DNA from: Chitinophagaceae bacterium
Lineage (GTDB): Bacteria > Bacteroidota > Bacteroidia > Chitinophagales > Chitinophagaceae
Assembly (NCBI GenBank): GCA_004173355.1
Contig: SEAD01000009.1
Location: forward strand, 1 to 64,000
DNA: 64,000 nt
Reading direction: 5' to 3'
Both the position numbers and the translations under genes were made by a program. Below, piece after piece: positions 1 to 8,860 of this stretch. The notes under the pieces were generated by a model. It saw nothing but the letters and a program-made list of their open reading frames with translations, was not told where the DNA came from and did not search any database. Within the stretch, counting starts at the first letter, position 1. Each line of letters starts with the position of its first letter.

Positions 1-67
1 GACATAATATTATGTAGGGTTTAAAAAAGGGATGGCAAAAATAGGGGAAATCTGCTTATGAACAAAT

Positions 68-76
68 TGTGGAAAA
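68..76 (-). promoter_or_regulatory. DnaA box, TTTTCCACA
   Basis: + strand reads TGTGGAAAA; matches TTWTNCACA. Confidence 0.55.
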
Positions 77-503
77 CCGCTCAAATTCCCTGTATTTAAG
101 CGCTTGAGCGGATTCCGGACCATCAGTTCCTGGTGTTTTAATGGCCTTGTTTTATCCGTGTTTTATTTCCACCCCCATATTACAGCGTTTTTACTGGACG
201 TGCAACATTAATAAGCAGTTATCACCAGTTTTTCCGCAACCGCTCCTGTATATTATAGTAGGTACCTCCGGCAATCAATCGAACCTGTACTATACTTTTA
301 CCCATGAACCGGTGGTTTCGCTGCACCGGGACGGTGAAATCAACCGGATCATCCTGCTGGATACCCTTCGAATCCGGGGAAGCAAAATGATCCGGGCGAC
401 AAAACACCAGAACCTGAGCCGGTAAAAACCCCTACATTATGTTTTATACCCATCCGTTTGCCGTGAATTTCCACACAACGGGCTGTGCATATCACCCGAT
501 ACC

Positions 504-512
504 TGTGGATAA
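504..512 (-). promoter_or_regulatory. DnaA box, exact consensus TTATCCACA
   Basis: + strand reads TGTGGATAA. Confidence 0.7.
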
Positions 513-942
513 GCGGCTGTGGAACGTTAACATGAAACAGCATTCATGGGCAGTAATTCACGTCGGGAGGAAATCCGGGACGATGCCGGTGCTGATCTTG
601 TAGTTTATCCGACCAGTATCCACATCCCCCCATTTGATTCGGACGCAGTTTCTGTTCCCAATGTTCCGTGCACATGGATGTGGATATACCGTCCTGATAC
701 AGCATGGACGGGAAAGATCGATGTGGATTAAACATGAAAAAATGTGAATACCGGGAAAACAATATTTTTGCAGCAGAAGTTTTCAACGAATCCACAGCTG
801 TAATAATAATAAGTTCTTTTTTATAAAATTGTATTAATACTATTAGTACTTAAGGGAAGGCAAAAAAATAAATTGTTTTGAAAAATTCAGGAAGCTGTTG
901 GAATATTGCCCTCTCGATAAAAGAGCGACAAACTCACGGCAC

Positions 943-1953
943 ATGAACACCCAATCTTTTTCCTCCGCTGTCTCGAATGTTGAATCAAAAGGTTTCCTCG
1001 ATATCGAGCTGGATCCGGAGCTGGATCTGTTTGCTGCTATCGAGCAGCTCAAAAAAGAAAAAAATGCGGTGGTACTGGCGCACTACTACCAGGAGCCGGA
1101 TATCCAGGACATTGCCGATTACATCGGCGACAGTCTTGGCCTCGCCCAGCAGGCGGAAAAAACCGAAGCAGACATGATCGTTTTTGCAGGCGTGCACTTC
1201 ATGGCGGAAACTGCCAAGATCCTCAACCCTGCCAAAAAAGTCGTCATACCGGATTTCAAGGCGGGTTGTTCACTGAGCGACAGCTGTCCGCCCCCGCTGT
1301 TCAAAACTTTTCGCGACCAGCATCCCGACCATGTGGTGGTAAGCTATATCAACTGCAGTGCCGGTATCAAGGCACTCAGCGATGTGATCGTGACCAGCAG
1401 CAATGCCAAGGTAATCGTGGAAAGTTTCCCGAAAGAGCAGAAAATTATTTTTGCACCGGATAAAAACCTGGGTGCCTGGATCAACAAGGTAACAGGTCGC
1501 AATATGTTGCTCTGGAACGGTGCCTGCCAGGTGCATGAAATCTTCAGCCAGGAAAAGATCAGCCGCCTGAAGATCCGCCATCCGAAAGCAAAACTGATTG
1601 CGCACCCGGAGTGTGAGGAACCTATCCTGAAAATGGCGGATTATATCGGTTCCACCACCGGATTGCTCAAGTTTTCCCAGACAGACGACAGCCAGGAATA
1701 TATAGTAGCAACCGAAACAGGCATCCTTCACCAGATGATTAAGGCAAATCCCTTCAAAACCTTCATACCTGCGCCACCGGATAACAGCTGTGCATGTAAT
1801 GACTGCCCGCACATGAAACGTAATACACTGGAGAAAATCTACCTGTGTATGAAATACGAAACGCCGGCAATTCACATGGATGAAACCCTGAGGCTGGCAG
1901 CCAGAAAACCGATCGACCGGATGCTCGAAATCAGCGCCCAGGCAGGTCTATAA
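943..1953 (+). CDS. nadA: quinolinate synthase NadA
   Basis: ORF 898-1953, ATG at 943; [58 protein letters not shown] motifs. Confidence 0.95.
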   Translation: MNTQSFSSAVSNVESKGFLDIELDPELDLFAAIEQLKKEKNAVVLAHYYQEPDIQDIADYIGDSLGLAQQAEKTEADMIVFAGVHFMAETAKILNPAKKVVIPDFKAGCSLSDSCPPPLFKTFRDQHPDHVVVSYINCSAGIKALSDVIVTSSNAKVIVESFPKEQKIIFAPDKNLGAWINKVTGRNMLLWNGACQVHEIFSQEKISRLKIRHPKAKLIAHPECEEPILKMADYIGSTTGLLKFSQTDDSQEYIVATETGILHQMIKANPFKTFIPAPPDNSCACNDCPHMKRNTLEKIYLCMKYETPAIHMDETLRLAARKPIDRMLEISAQAGL

Positions 1954-1963
1954 ATTACCGCTT

Positions 1964-3661
1964 TTGAAACAGTACAGTATCAATCTCGAAACGGGGAATT
2001 CCATTCAGTACCTGCTTGGCTTTCTCTGCCTTTTTGTATATGCCGGTGCCCTGTTCTTCCCGCTGATGGATAAAGATGCGGCGCACCATGCCAATATAGC
2101 CTTGCACATGCTGGAGCATAACGATTACGCCAGCCTGGTTGACCGCGAAACTGATTACCTCGACAAACCGCATTTCCTTTTCTGGAGTTCAGCACTCAGT
2201 TTTAAAATTTTCGGGATCAATACCTTTGCACACCGCCTTCCTGCGGTCATCTTCGCACTGGTAACCATTATCAGTACCTACCGGCTCACACTGCATCTTT
2301 CCAACAGGACAACAGCAAAAATCGCTGCGCTCATCCTTGCCACCGCGGAAGGTTTTATCCTTTCCATCAATGACGCAAGGATGGAGACACCACTGGCTGC
2401 GGGAATCATTTTCGGACTCTGGCATCTTATTGTTTACATCGACCGCAATAAACTGGTTAACCTCCTTCTAGCCGCCCTCGGTGCGGCAATTGCATTTTCC
2501 ACCAAAGGCTGGATTGGTGTGATGATCACTTTTGCTGCGGCTTTTTTTTACATCCTTACAACAGTGAAATGGAGAGTCTTGCTGTTGCCAAAAACCTGGT
2601 TATTCATTCCGCTGTTTTTTCTTTTTATTTCACCGGTTTTATATGCCTACTACCTCCAGTATGACCTGCATCCGGAAAAGAATATCCGGGGTATGACCAA
2701 TATTTCAGGTGTGAAATTTATACTGTGGGACCAGAACTTTGAACGGTTTAAAGGGGATAGCTTCAACAAGGGTGGGCGCAACAGCAGTGTGTTTTTCCTG
2801 TACCATACTTTCCTCTGGGCCTTTTTCCCATGGTGTATTGCTGCATACCTTGGTCTGTTCTACTGGCTGAAGCGGATGATAGTCCGGAAGAAATGGAACA
2901 ATCCGTTCAACTTCGCCGCGCTTGCATTTGGCTTCGTGCTCTTCACCATTTCTTTTTCGAAGTTCAAGATGCCGCATTATATATTCATGCTGCTGCCGCT
3001 CGCCGCGGTGTTCACTGCCCCTTACCTGCGACTGGTGCTTTCCTATCGCAGGACGGCCAGGTTCTTTTTTATTCTCCACCTGGTGATAGCCATCCTGGTA
3101 ATTCCGGCCACACTGATCCTTAACTATTATTTTTTCCAGCCGCTGAACTGGTTTGTCCAGGTACTGGGCCCCGTTGCCATAGTATGGTTTGTTGTTTTCC
3201 TGGTAAGAAAATACCAGCCGCGCCCGCTGAAAGTCCTGTTCATCGGAGCTTTCTCGTTGGTGCTCTTCAACTTTTTCCTCAATTATAACTTCTTCCCCAA
3301 TCTCTTCAGGTACCAGGGGGGAAATGAGCTGGTGAAAGTGATGGAGGATAAAAAGATTAATATCCCTGACAGGGAAATCATCCTGCTGGACAACAATGCA
3401 CACAGTTTTGATTTTTACCGGAAGGCCAATCACCATATTGCAGATCCGTTGCTGATGAAGGAACAGTATGATTCGCTGAAGTCCTATGTGTTCCTGATCA
3501 ATACCCCGGTAGCCGGGCAGCTCATCCGCGATGGATTCCGTATTGATACCATTGCCAGCCATCCGGATTACAATGTGTCAACCATGAAGTTGAAATTCCT
3601 GAATCCTTCCACCCGGATTACAAAAGTGGATACACTGATGCTGGGTCGCCTCATCCGTTGA
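1964..3661 (+). CDS. glycosyltransferase family 39/ArnT-like integral membrane protein
   Basis: 565 aa; N-terminal TM then DKDAAHHANIALHMLEHNDYASLVDRETDYLDKPHFLFW, many TM helices; TTG start. Confidence 0.8.
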   Translation: MKQYSINLETGNSIQYLLGFLCLFVYAGALFFPLMDKDAAHHANIALHMLEHNDYASLVDRETDYLDKPHFLFWSSALSFKIFGINTFAHRLPAVIFALVTIISTYRLTLHLSNRTTAKIAALILATAEGFILSINDARMETPLAAGIIFGLWHLIVYIDRNKLVNLLLAALGAAIAFSTKGWIGVMITFAAAFFYILTTVKWRVLLLPKTWLFIPLFFLFISPVLYAYYLQYDLHPEKNIRGMTNISGVKFILWDQNFERFKGDSFNKGGRNSSVFFLYHTFLWAFFPWCIAAYLGLFYWLKRMIVRKKWNNPFNFAALAFGFVLFTISFSKFKMPHYIFMLLPLAAVFTAPYLRLVLSYRRTARFFFILHLVIAILVIPATLILNYYFFQPLNWFVQVLGPVAIVWFVVFLVRKYQPRPLKVLFIGAFSLVLFNFFLNYNFFPNLFRYQGGNELVKVMEDKKINIPDREIILLDNNAHSFDFYRKANHHIADPLLMKEQYDSLKSYVFLINTPVAGQLIRDGFRIDTIASHPDYNVSTMKLKFLNPSTRITKVDTLMLGRLIR

Positions 3662-3668
3662 GACCGGG

Positions 3669-4337
3669 TTATTTTTTCCGGTCAAAAATCCTTTTGTTGA
3701 CAGGATATAAGACAATGAGGAAAAAGAGCAGCGCTATACCAGCTTCCAGTATTTCGGCGCGTTTTCCGTGACGCATGGTTTCTGTCAGGACATATAGTAC
3801 GCCGATAGAAACGATCTGGTACAGGCGGGCTATCATGATCCCGCTGCGGTCCACAAATGCCTTGAATTTCTCGTTGCGCTGGTAGAGCAGCGGGAAGGCC
3901 AGCAGGTAGACGGCCAGTGCGATAGAGAGACCGATTGAAAAGATAATTTTGTTCAGTTTCTCCCCACCTACGATCAGGTTGTGGAAGTTTGTTTCGCCCT
4001 GCGCATTATTCTCGATAAAAAATTCAGAACTCCTGATTCCCAGTATCCGCTGTCCCCAGGAGATTTCCTCACCAGCTGCTGCAAACATCAGCATTCCAAG
4101 ACCAAGCACCACCGTCAGGAACCACCACGAACGTTCTTTGCGTAACCGGAAGAACCTGGCTACACAAACGCCTGAGCCCATGAGCAATCCCAATACGGTC
4201 AGCCATTCCACCGTTCCATCCTCTTCCGTATAAATGATCCAGCTATCGAGATCTGTATAGAACAACACAATGCCAGCCGCTACAATAACCGCGACAAGCC
4301 CCAGGATTATTTTTTCTGTACCCGATAATTTATTCAT
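3669..4337 (-). CDS. conserved integral membrane protein of unknown function
   Basis: 222 aa, multiple hydrophobic segments, EEDGTVEWLTVLGLL and EEISWGQRILGI motifs. Confidence 0.75.
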   Translation of the reverse strand: MNKLSGTEKIILGLVAVIVAAGIVLFYTDLDSWIIYTEEDGTVEWLTVLGLLMGSGVCVARFFRLRKERSWWFLTVVLGLGMLMFAAAGEEISWGQRILGIRSSEFFIENNAQGETNFHNLIVGGEKLNKIIFSIGLSIALAVYLLAFPLLYQRNEKFKAFVDRSGIMIARLYQIVSIGVLYVLTETMRHGKRAEILEAGIALLFFLIVLYPVNKRIFDRKK

Positions 4338-4375
4338 GTTAATGGTATTGAGGATACAAAGATCAGTGGTTGTGT

Positions 4376-5524
4376 TTAAAGAAGAAGGAGTTTTTCAACA
4401 GCTGCGTCGATGGTTTCCTGTTTCTTGGCGAAACAAAACCGGATCACCTGGTTATCTGTTCCTTCTTTGTAAAATGCGGATACAGGGATGGTTGCAACTT
4501 TGTTTTCCATCGTCAGCCGCGTGGCAAATCCCGTATCATTTTCCCTGCTGATCCTGTGGTACTTTGCACAGATGAAATAGGATCCGTAACTGTGGAGAAG
4601 ATCAAATTTTGTAGCTGCCATACTCCGGATGAAGTAGTCCCTTTTTTCCTGCAGGAAGTTGCCCAGCCCGAGATAAGTTTCCCCATCCCTGATAAATGTT
4701 GCCAGTGCTACCTGTGAGGGGGTATGACAGGAAAAACAATTGTACTGGTGTACTTTCCGGAATTCAGCCATCAGCGCGGCATTGCTGATGCAGTAGCCGA
4801 GCTTCCAACCGGTGCAGTGATATACCTTGCCAAATGAGAAACACACGAAGGCCCGTTCCATGAGGTCAGGGTATTTCAATATGCTTTCATGTTGTACCCC
4901 GTCAAAGATCAGGTGTTCATAAACCTCATCACTCAGGATCAGGATCTGCGTGTCTTTTACAACCTTCCTCAGTTCCTGTATATCCGTTTCACGTAACACT
5001 GCACCGGTGGGGTTGTGCGGACTGTTGATCATGATCATTCGGGTACGTGACGTTACCGATGCGCGGACCAGTTGCCAGTCGATCGAATAATCCGGATAAC
5101 GCAGCGGTAAGCGTACTGCTACTGCCCCGTTTATTTCAATATTTGGTATGTAACTGTCGTATGCCGGTTCAAATACAATCACTTCATCGCCTGGCTGCAG
5201 CACGGTAGTCAGTGCGGTATAGATTGCATAGGTACCTCCCGGTGTGATGGTAATGTCGGTTCCCGGATGGATCTCTGCACCATACAGTTTACCTGCTTTT
5301 TCTGCAATGGCTTCCCGCAGCGGCATGTAGCCCTGCATTGGTACATACTGGTTGTATCCGTCACGCATTGCCTTGTCGACAAGACTGGTGAGCTCCGCAT
5401 TCATGGGGTAATCGGGAAAACCCTGACCCAGGTTGACAGCGTGGTGTTCAGCGGCCAGTCCGCTCATCACGGTGAAAATCGTAGTGCCTACCTCCGGCAA
5501 CTTTGACTGTATGGATGGTATCAT
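4376..5524 (-). CDS. PLP-dependent aminotransferase class I/II (methionine aminotransferase-like)
   Basis: 382 aa; NLGQGFPDYP, NSPHNPTGAVL, LSDEVYEHLIFDG, SFGKVYHCTGWKLGY. Confidence 0.9.
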   Translation of the reverse strand: MIPSIQSKLPEVGTTIFTVMSGLAAEHHAVNLGQGFPDYPMNAELTSLVDKAMRDGYNQYVPMQGYMPLREAIAEKAGKLYGAEIHPGTDITITPGGTYAIYTALTTVLQPGDEVIVFEPAYDSYIPNIEINGAVAVRLPLRYPDYSIDWQLVRASVTSRTRMIMINSPHNPTGAVLRETDIQELRKVVKDTQILILSDEVYEHLIFDGVQHESILKYPDLMERAFVCFSFGKVYHCTGWKLGYCISNAALMAEFRKVHQYNCFSCHTPSQVALATFIRDGETYLGLGNFLQEKRDYFIRSMAATKFDLLHSYGSYFICAKYHRISRENDTGFATRLTMENKVATIPVSAFYKEGTDNQVIRFCFAKKQETIDAAVEKLLLL

Positions 5525-5868
5525 GGTTTCTTTTTGCGGGGTATTTTCTGGCTTCCTGCCACGAGTTCATATGAGTGGTCGATCCATTCGCGAAGCAGGC
5601 TGTCGGGCACGGACCCATCAGCCACTACTGTGTTCCAGTGTTTTTTGTTCATATGGTAGCCGGGTACTACGGTTGGGTATTCTTCCCTCAGCTCAATTGC
5701 TTTCTGCGGGTCACATTTGACATTGAAACTCAGTCCTTCACTTTCCAGTCCGACCAGCAGGTATATTTTTGCATGGACTTTAAACACCAGGGTGTCCGGG
5801 CCGAAAGGCAGTTCCTCCGTTGTACCGGGTTTTGACAGGCAGTAGTCGCGAAGCGATTCAATATGCAT
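5521..5868 (-). CDS. MmcQ/YjbR family protein
   Basis: MHIESLRDYCLSKPGTTEELPFGPDTLVFKV...; start placed at MHIESL; overlaps the next gene by 4 bp. Confidence 0.85.
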   Translation of the reverse strand: MHIESLRDYCLSKPGTTEELPFGPDTLVFKVHAKIYLLVGLESEGLSFNVKCDPQKAIELREEYPTVVPGYHMNKKHWNTVVADGSVPDSLLREWIDHSYELVAGSQKIPRKKKP

Positions 5869-6442
5869 GTTTACCGTCGATATCATCTTTCGGGGTGGGC
5901 ACACCCAGGGCATGGGCGAGCAGGTTAAGTGAGGTGAAATTTTTATACTCCCCGAATTTCCAGAGGTCCATGGTATCGATATGACTGATCTCCCAGGGTT
6001 TTTTACCTGCGGTATCCAGGATTGGGGGGATAGGTATCTGGTTAATCATCATCCTGCGGCAGAGGTAGGGAAAGTCAAAGTTTTTTCCGTTGTGGGCACA
6101 AAGGTATTTCTGTTCCGGTAGTGACCATTTTACCAGCATGTCATTGAAGTCCCGCAGCAGCCTGACTTCATCATTTCCGCTGAACGATTTGATCACTATT
6201 TTCCTGGCTGGTGCCACTCCCTGTATCACGCCGCAACTGATACAGATGATCTGTCCGAATTCGGCATAGATTCCTGCATTCGGATAAACCGTTTCTACGG
6301 TCTCATCTTCTTTCCCACGTACCAGTTGCTGGGCTTTATGGTCCCAGAGTTTTTTCCATTCCTCCGGTACTTCATCGTATGATGCGTATTGGGGCACCGT
6401 TTCGATGTCGAGAAAAAGAATATTACTCAGTGGGTAGCCCAA
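5858..6442 (-). CDS. predicted PolB-like 3'-5' exonuclease
   Basis: NILFLDIETVPQ, CAHNGKNFDFPYLCRRM, HIDTMDLWKFG (DEDD-type motifs). Confidence 0.85.
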   Translation of the reverse strand: MGYPLSNILFLDIETVPQYASYDEVPEEWKKLWDHKAQQLVRGKEDETVETVYPNAGIYAEFGQIICISCGVIQGVAPARKIVIKSFSGNDEVRLLRDFNDMLVKWSLPEQKYLCAHNGKNFDFPYLCRRMMINQIPIPPILDTAGKKPWEISHIDTMDLWKFGEYKNFTSLNLLAHALGVPTPKDDIDGKHAY

Positions 6443-6444
6443 AC

Positions 6445-7527
6445 TTAAAGGTGTTTATCTCCTTTGTTCCTTTTTACTTCCGCTACATACTCCTTGATGT
6501 CCTGTTCCTTTTCTTTCTGGCAGATCATGAGTACATCCTTGGTATCAACGACGATATAGTTCTGCAACCCCTGGAGCAATACCAGTTTCTGGTCGGGCAC
6601 ATGCACCATGCAGTTCCCGGCATCGATCACGATTACATTATCCCCAGCCACAGCATTGCTGAAATAATCTTTCTCCATATTTTCCCAAGCACTGTTCCAG
6701 GTGCCAAGGTCGCTCCACTCAAAACTTGCGGGGATCACATATACATTCTCCGCCTGTTCCATGATGCCGAAATCAATGGAGATATTGGTGCACTGCGGAT
6801 AGATGCGGTCTATGGCCGTACGTTCTTCCGGGGTATTGAACTTGTCTTTTTCCGCTGCGAAAACTTCGTACATCTCAGGCAGGAATTTCTCGAAGGCATG
6901 GATAATGTTTTTCACCTTCCAGGTAAATATCCCGGCATTCCAGAGGAAATCGCCGCTGGCGATAAAGGTTTTCGCCAGTTCCACATTTGGTTTTTCGGTG
7001 AATGTTTTCACCTTGAAAACATTGGGTGCGGCTTCCGGCAGCTCATGCTGGATATAACCATATCCTGTGTTGGGATGTGTTGGTTTGATACCGATAGTTA
7101 CCAGTGCATTGATATGGTCAACAAAATTGAATGCATTGGTTGCCGTCTTCACGAAGTTTTCCGGATCCAGGATCAGGTGATCTGCCGGCGCGGCAATCAT
7201 AAGGGCGTCCGGGTCTTTCTGCATCAGCTTGAAAGCAATATATGCAATACAGGGTGCTGTGTTTTTCCTCGACGGCTCCGCAAGGATATTATCCAGCGGT
7301 GTCTCGGTCAGCTGTTCCTGCACGGTCTTTACATATTCGTGCGAGGTAATAATATAGATATTTTCAACCGGGACAAGTTTTTTGTATCGGTCAAAGGTCT
7401 GCTGGATCAGCGTTTTACCCGTGCCCAGGATATCCAGGAACTGCTTCGGGTGGTTACTGCGGCTGATTGGCCAGAAACGGCTTCCGATTCCTCCGGCCAT
7501 AATGGCCACGTAGTGATGTTTGTTCAT
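6445..7527 (-). CDS. manC: mannose-1-phosphate guanylyltransferase
   Basis: HYVAIMAGGIGSRFWPISRSNHPKQFLDI, FTEKPN, WNAGIFTWK. Confidence 0.93.
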   Translation of the reverse strand: MNKHHYVAIMAGGIGSRFWPISRSNHPKQFLDILGTGKTLIQQTFDRYKKLVPVENIYIITSHEYVKTVQEQLTETPLDNILAEPSRKNTAPCIAYIAFKLMQKDPDALMIAAPADHLILDPENFVKTATNAFNFVDHINALVTIGIKPTHPNTGYGYIQHELPEAAPNVFKVKTFTEKPNVELAKTFIASGDFLWNAGIFTWKVKNIIHAFEKFLPEMYEVFAAEKDKFNTPEERTAIDRIYPQCTNISIDFGIMEQAENVYVIPASFEWSDLGTWNSAWENMEKDYFSNAVAGDNVIVIDAGNCMVHVPDQKLVLLQGLQNYIVVDTKDVLMICQKEKEQDIKEYVAEVKRNKGDKHL

Positions 7528-7560
7528 AATAAATGGTCGGTCCCAGTTGATATATGTTGA

Positions 7561-8526
7561 TTAAATCAATCCTTCCCTGATCAGGTCGTGCAGGTGTATG
7601 ACACCCAGGTATTTTCCATTACCCACCACGGCCAGTTGTGTGATTTCGTATTTGCGGAGCAGGTCCAGTGCCTCCACAGCCAGTTGTTCGGCCTCGATCG
7701 TTTTTGGTCCGGCGGTCATGATGTCCGCAGCCGTTATCCATTCGTCAATCTTTGTACTTTTCGTGAGCATCCTCCGGAGATCACCATCGGTAATAATGCC
7801 CAGCAGCTGTTCCTGTTCGTCCACCACCGCAGTCATACCCAGTCTCTTTTTTGACATTTCGAGTATGACTTCCGTGAGTCCTGCGTCGCGGCTGACCTTT
7901 GGTTGCTCGTTGCCGGGATACAGGTCCGCTACCCGGAGGTAGAGTTTTTTTCCAAGCGTGCCCCCTGGATGGAATTTGGCAAAATCATCCGAATGGAACC
8001 CTTTCAGTTCCATCAGGCAGATTGCCAGAGCATCACCCATCACCAGCTGTGCGGTAGTACTGCTGGTCGGGGCCAGGTTGTTCGGACAGGCCTCCTGGTC
8101 AACCGTGGTGTTCAACACAATCCCGCAGTTCTTCGCCAGGTAAGAGGCGGTGTTCCCGACAATCCCGATCAGGAGGTTCCCGAAGTTGCGGATCAGCGGA
8201 ATCAGTACTTTGATCTCCGGACTTTCCCCGCTCTTACTCAGTATCATCACGATATCATCCGTTTGCACCATGCCCAGGTCGCCATGGATGGCGTCGGCGG
8301 CATGCATAAAAATGGCCGGTGTGCCGGTAGAGTTCAGGGTTGCCACTATTTTCTGGGCAATAACCGCGCTTTTTCCGATACCGCTGACCACAATCCGGCC
8401 CCTGCAGGTAGCAATGGCCTGTACGGCTTTTTCAAAACTGTCGTCTATGTAACGGACAAGACCTGCTACAGACCTGGCTTCCAGCTCTATAGTCCGTTTT
8501 GCAATATGTAGGATGTCCGTTGCCAT
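7561..8526 (-). CDS. kdsD: KpsF/GutQ family arabinose-5-phosphate isomerase (SIS + CBS domains)
   Basis: GRIVVSGIGKSAVIAQKIVATLNSTGTPAIFMHAADAIHGDLGM, HPGGTLGKKL, C-terminal CBS pair; start choice (MATDIL at about 8526) approximate. Confidence 0.93.
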   Translation of the reverse strand: MATDILHIAKRTIELEARSVAGLVRYIDDSFEKAVQAIATCRGRIVVSGIGKSAVIAQKIVATLNSTGTPAIFMHAADAIHGDLGMVQTDDIVMILSKSGESPEIKVLIPLIRNFGNLLIGIVGNTASYLAKNCGIVLNTTVDQEACPNNLAPTSSTTAQLVMGDALAICLMELKGFHSDDFAKFHPGGTLGKKLYLRVADLYPGNEQPKVSRDAGLTEVILEMSKKRLGMTAVVDEQEQLLGIITDGDLRRMLTKSTKIDEWITAADIMTAGPKTIEAEQLAVEALDLLRKYEITQLAVVGNGKYLGVIHLHDLIREGLI

Positions 8527-8860
8527 TGACTGCCGCAAAATTAGAGGTTTGGGCCGAACTAACCGCCCGGTTAATACACCGCAATTTTAACGGTTTTACA
8601 CTATGAGAATCCGCCGCGCCGGTGTAAATTCGCGCCACTTCAGGGAACGGTGTGTCTGGGTTATAAATTTCAATGGTCATTTTCGCCCTCCTAAGGGCCC
8701 ATCATTTATTCCTCATTTTTTTAAAGGGTAAACACCTAATCTCCTGTGAGTTGGCTTGCCGTCTGTAAAAAAACAAGGTTCTAACTGCGTTCCCGCGTTG
8801 AAATTTGACTATCTTATTAACGATAGCAAGATTTATTGTGGGAAGGAAATAACTCGATTA

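Larger units (their letters stand above)
60..885. other. oriC: candidate chromosomal replication origin (oriC): DnaA-box-like cluster with adjacent AT-rich stretch
   Basis: No convincing CDS. Exact TTATCCACA (minus) at 504-512 and TTTTCCACA (minus) at 68-76. One-mismatch boxes relative to TTWTNCACA at 467-475, 484-492, 616-624, 679-687, 722-730, 743-751 and 788-796. AT-rich tract at about 798-885. Confidence 0.65.

Noticed and set aside
141-795. Small ORFs of 60-94 aa in the first 900 bp
   Set aside because: Overlapping on both strands, no recognisable domains, region better explained as oriC-like non-coding DNA.
6379-7560. Long + strand ORF (393 aa) antisense to manC
   Set aside because: Shadow ORF on the opposite strand of a gene with strong family motifs; no recognisable domains.
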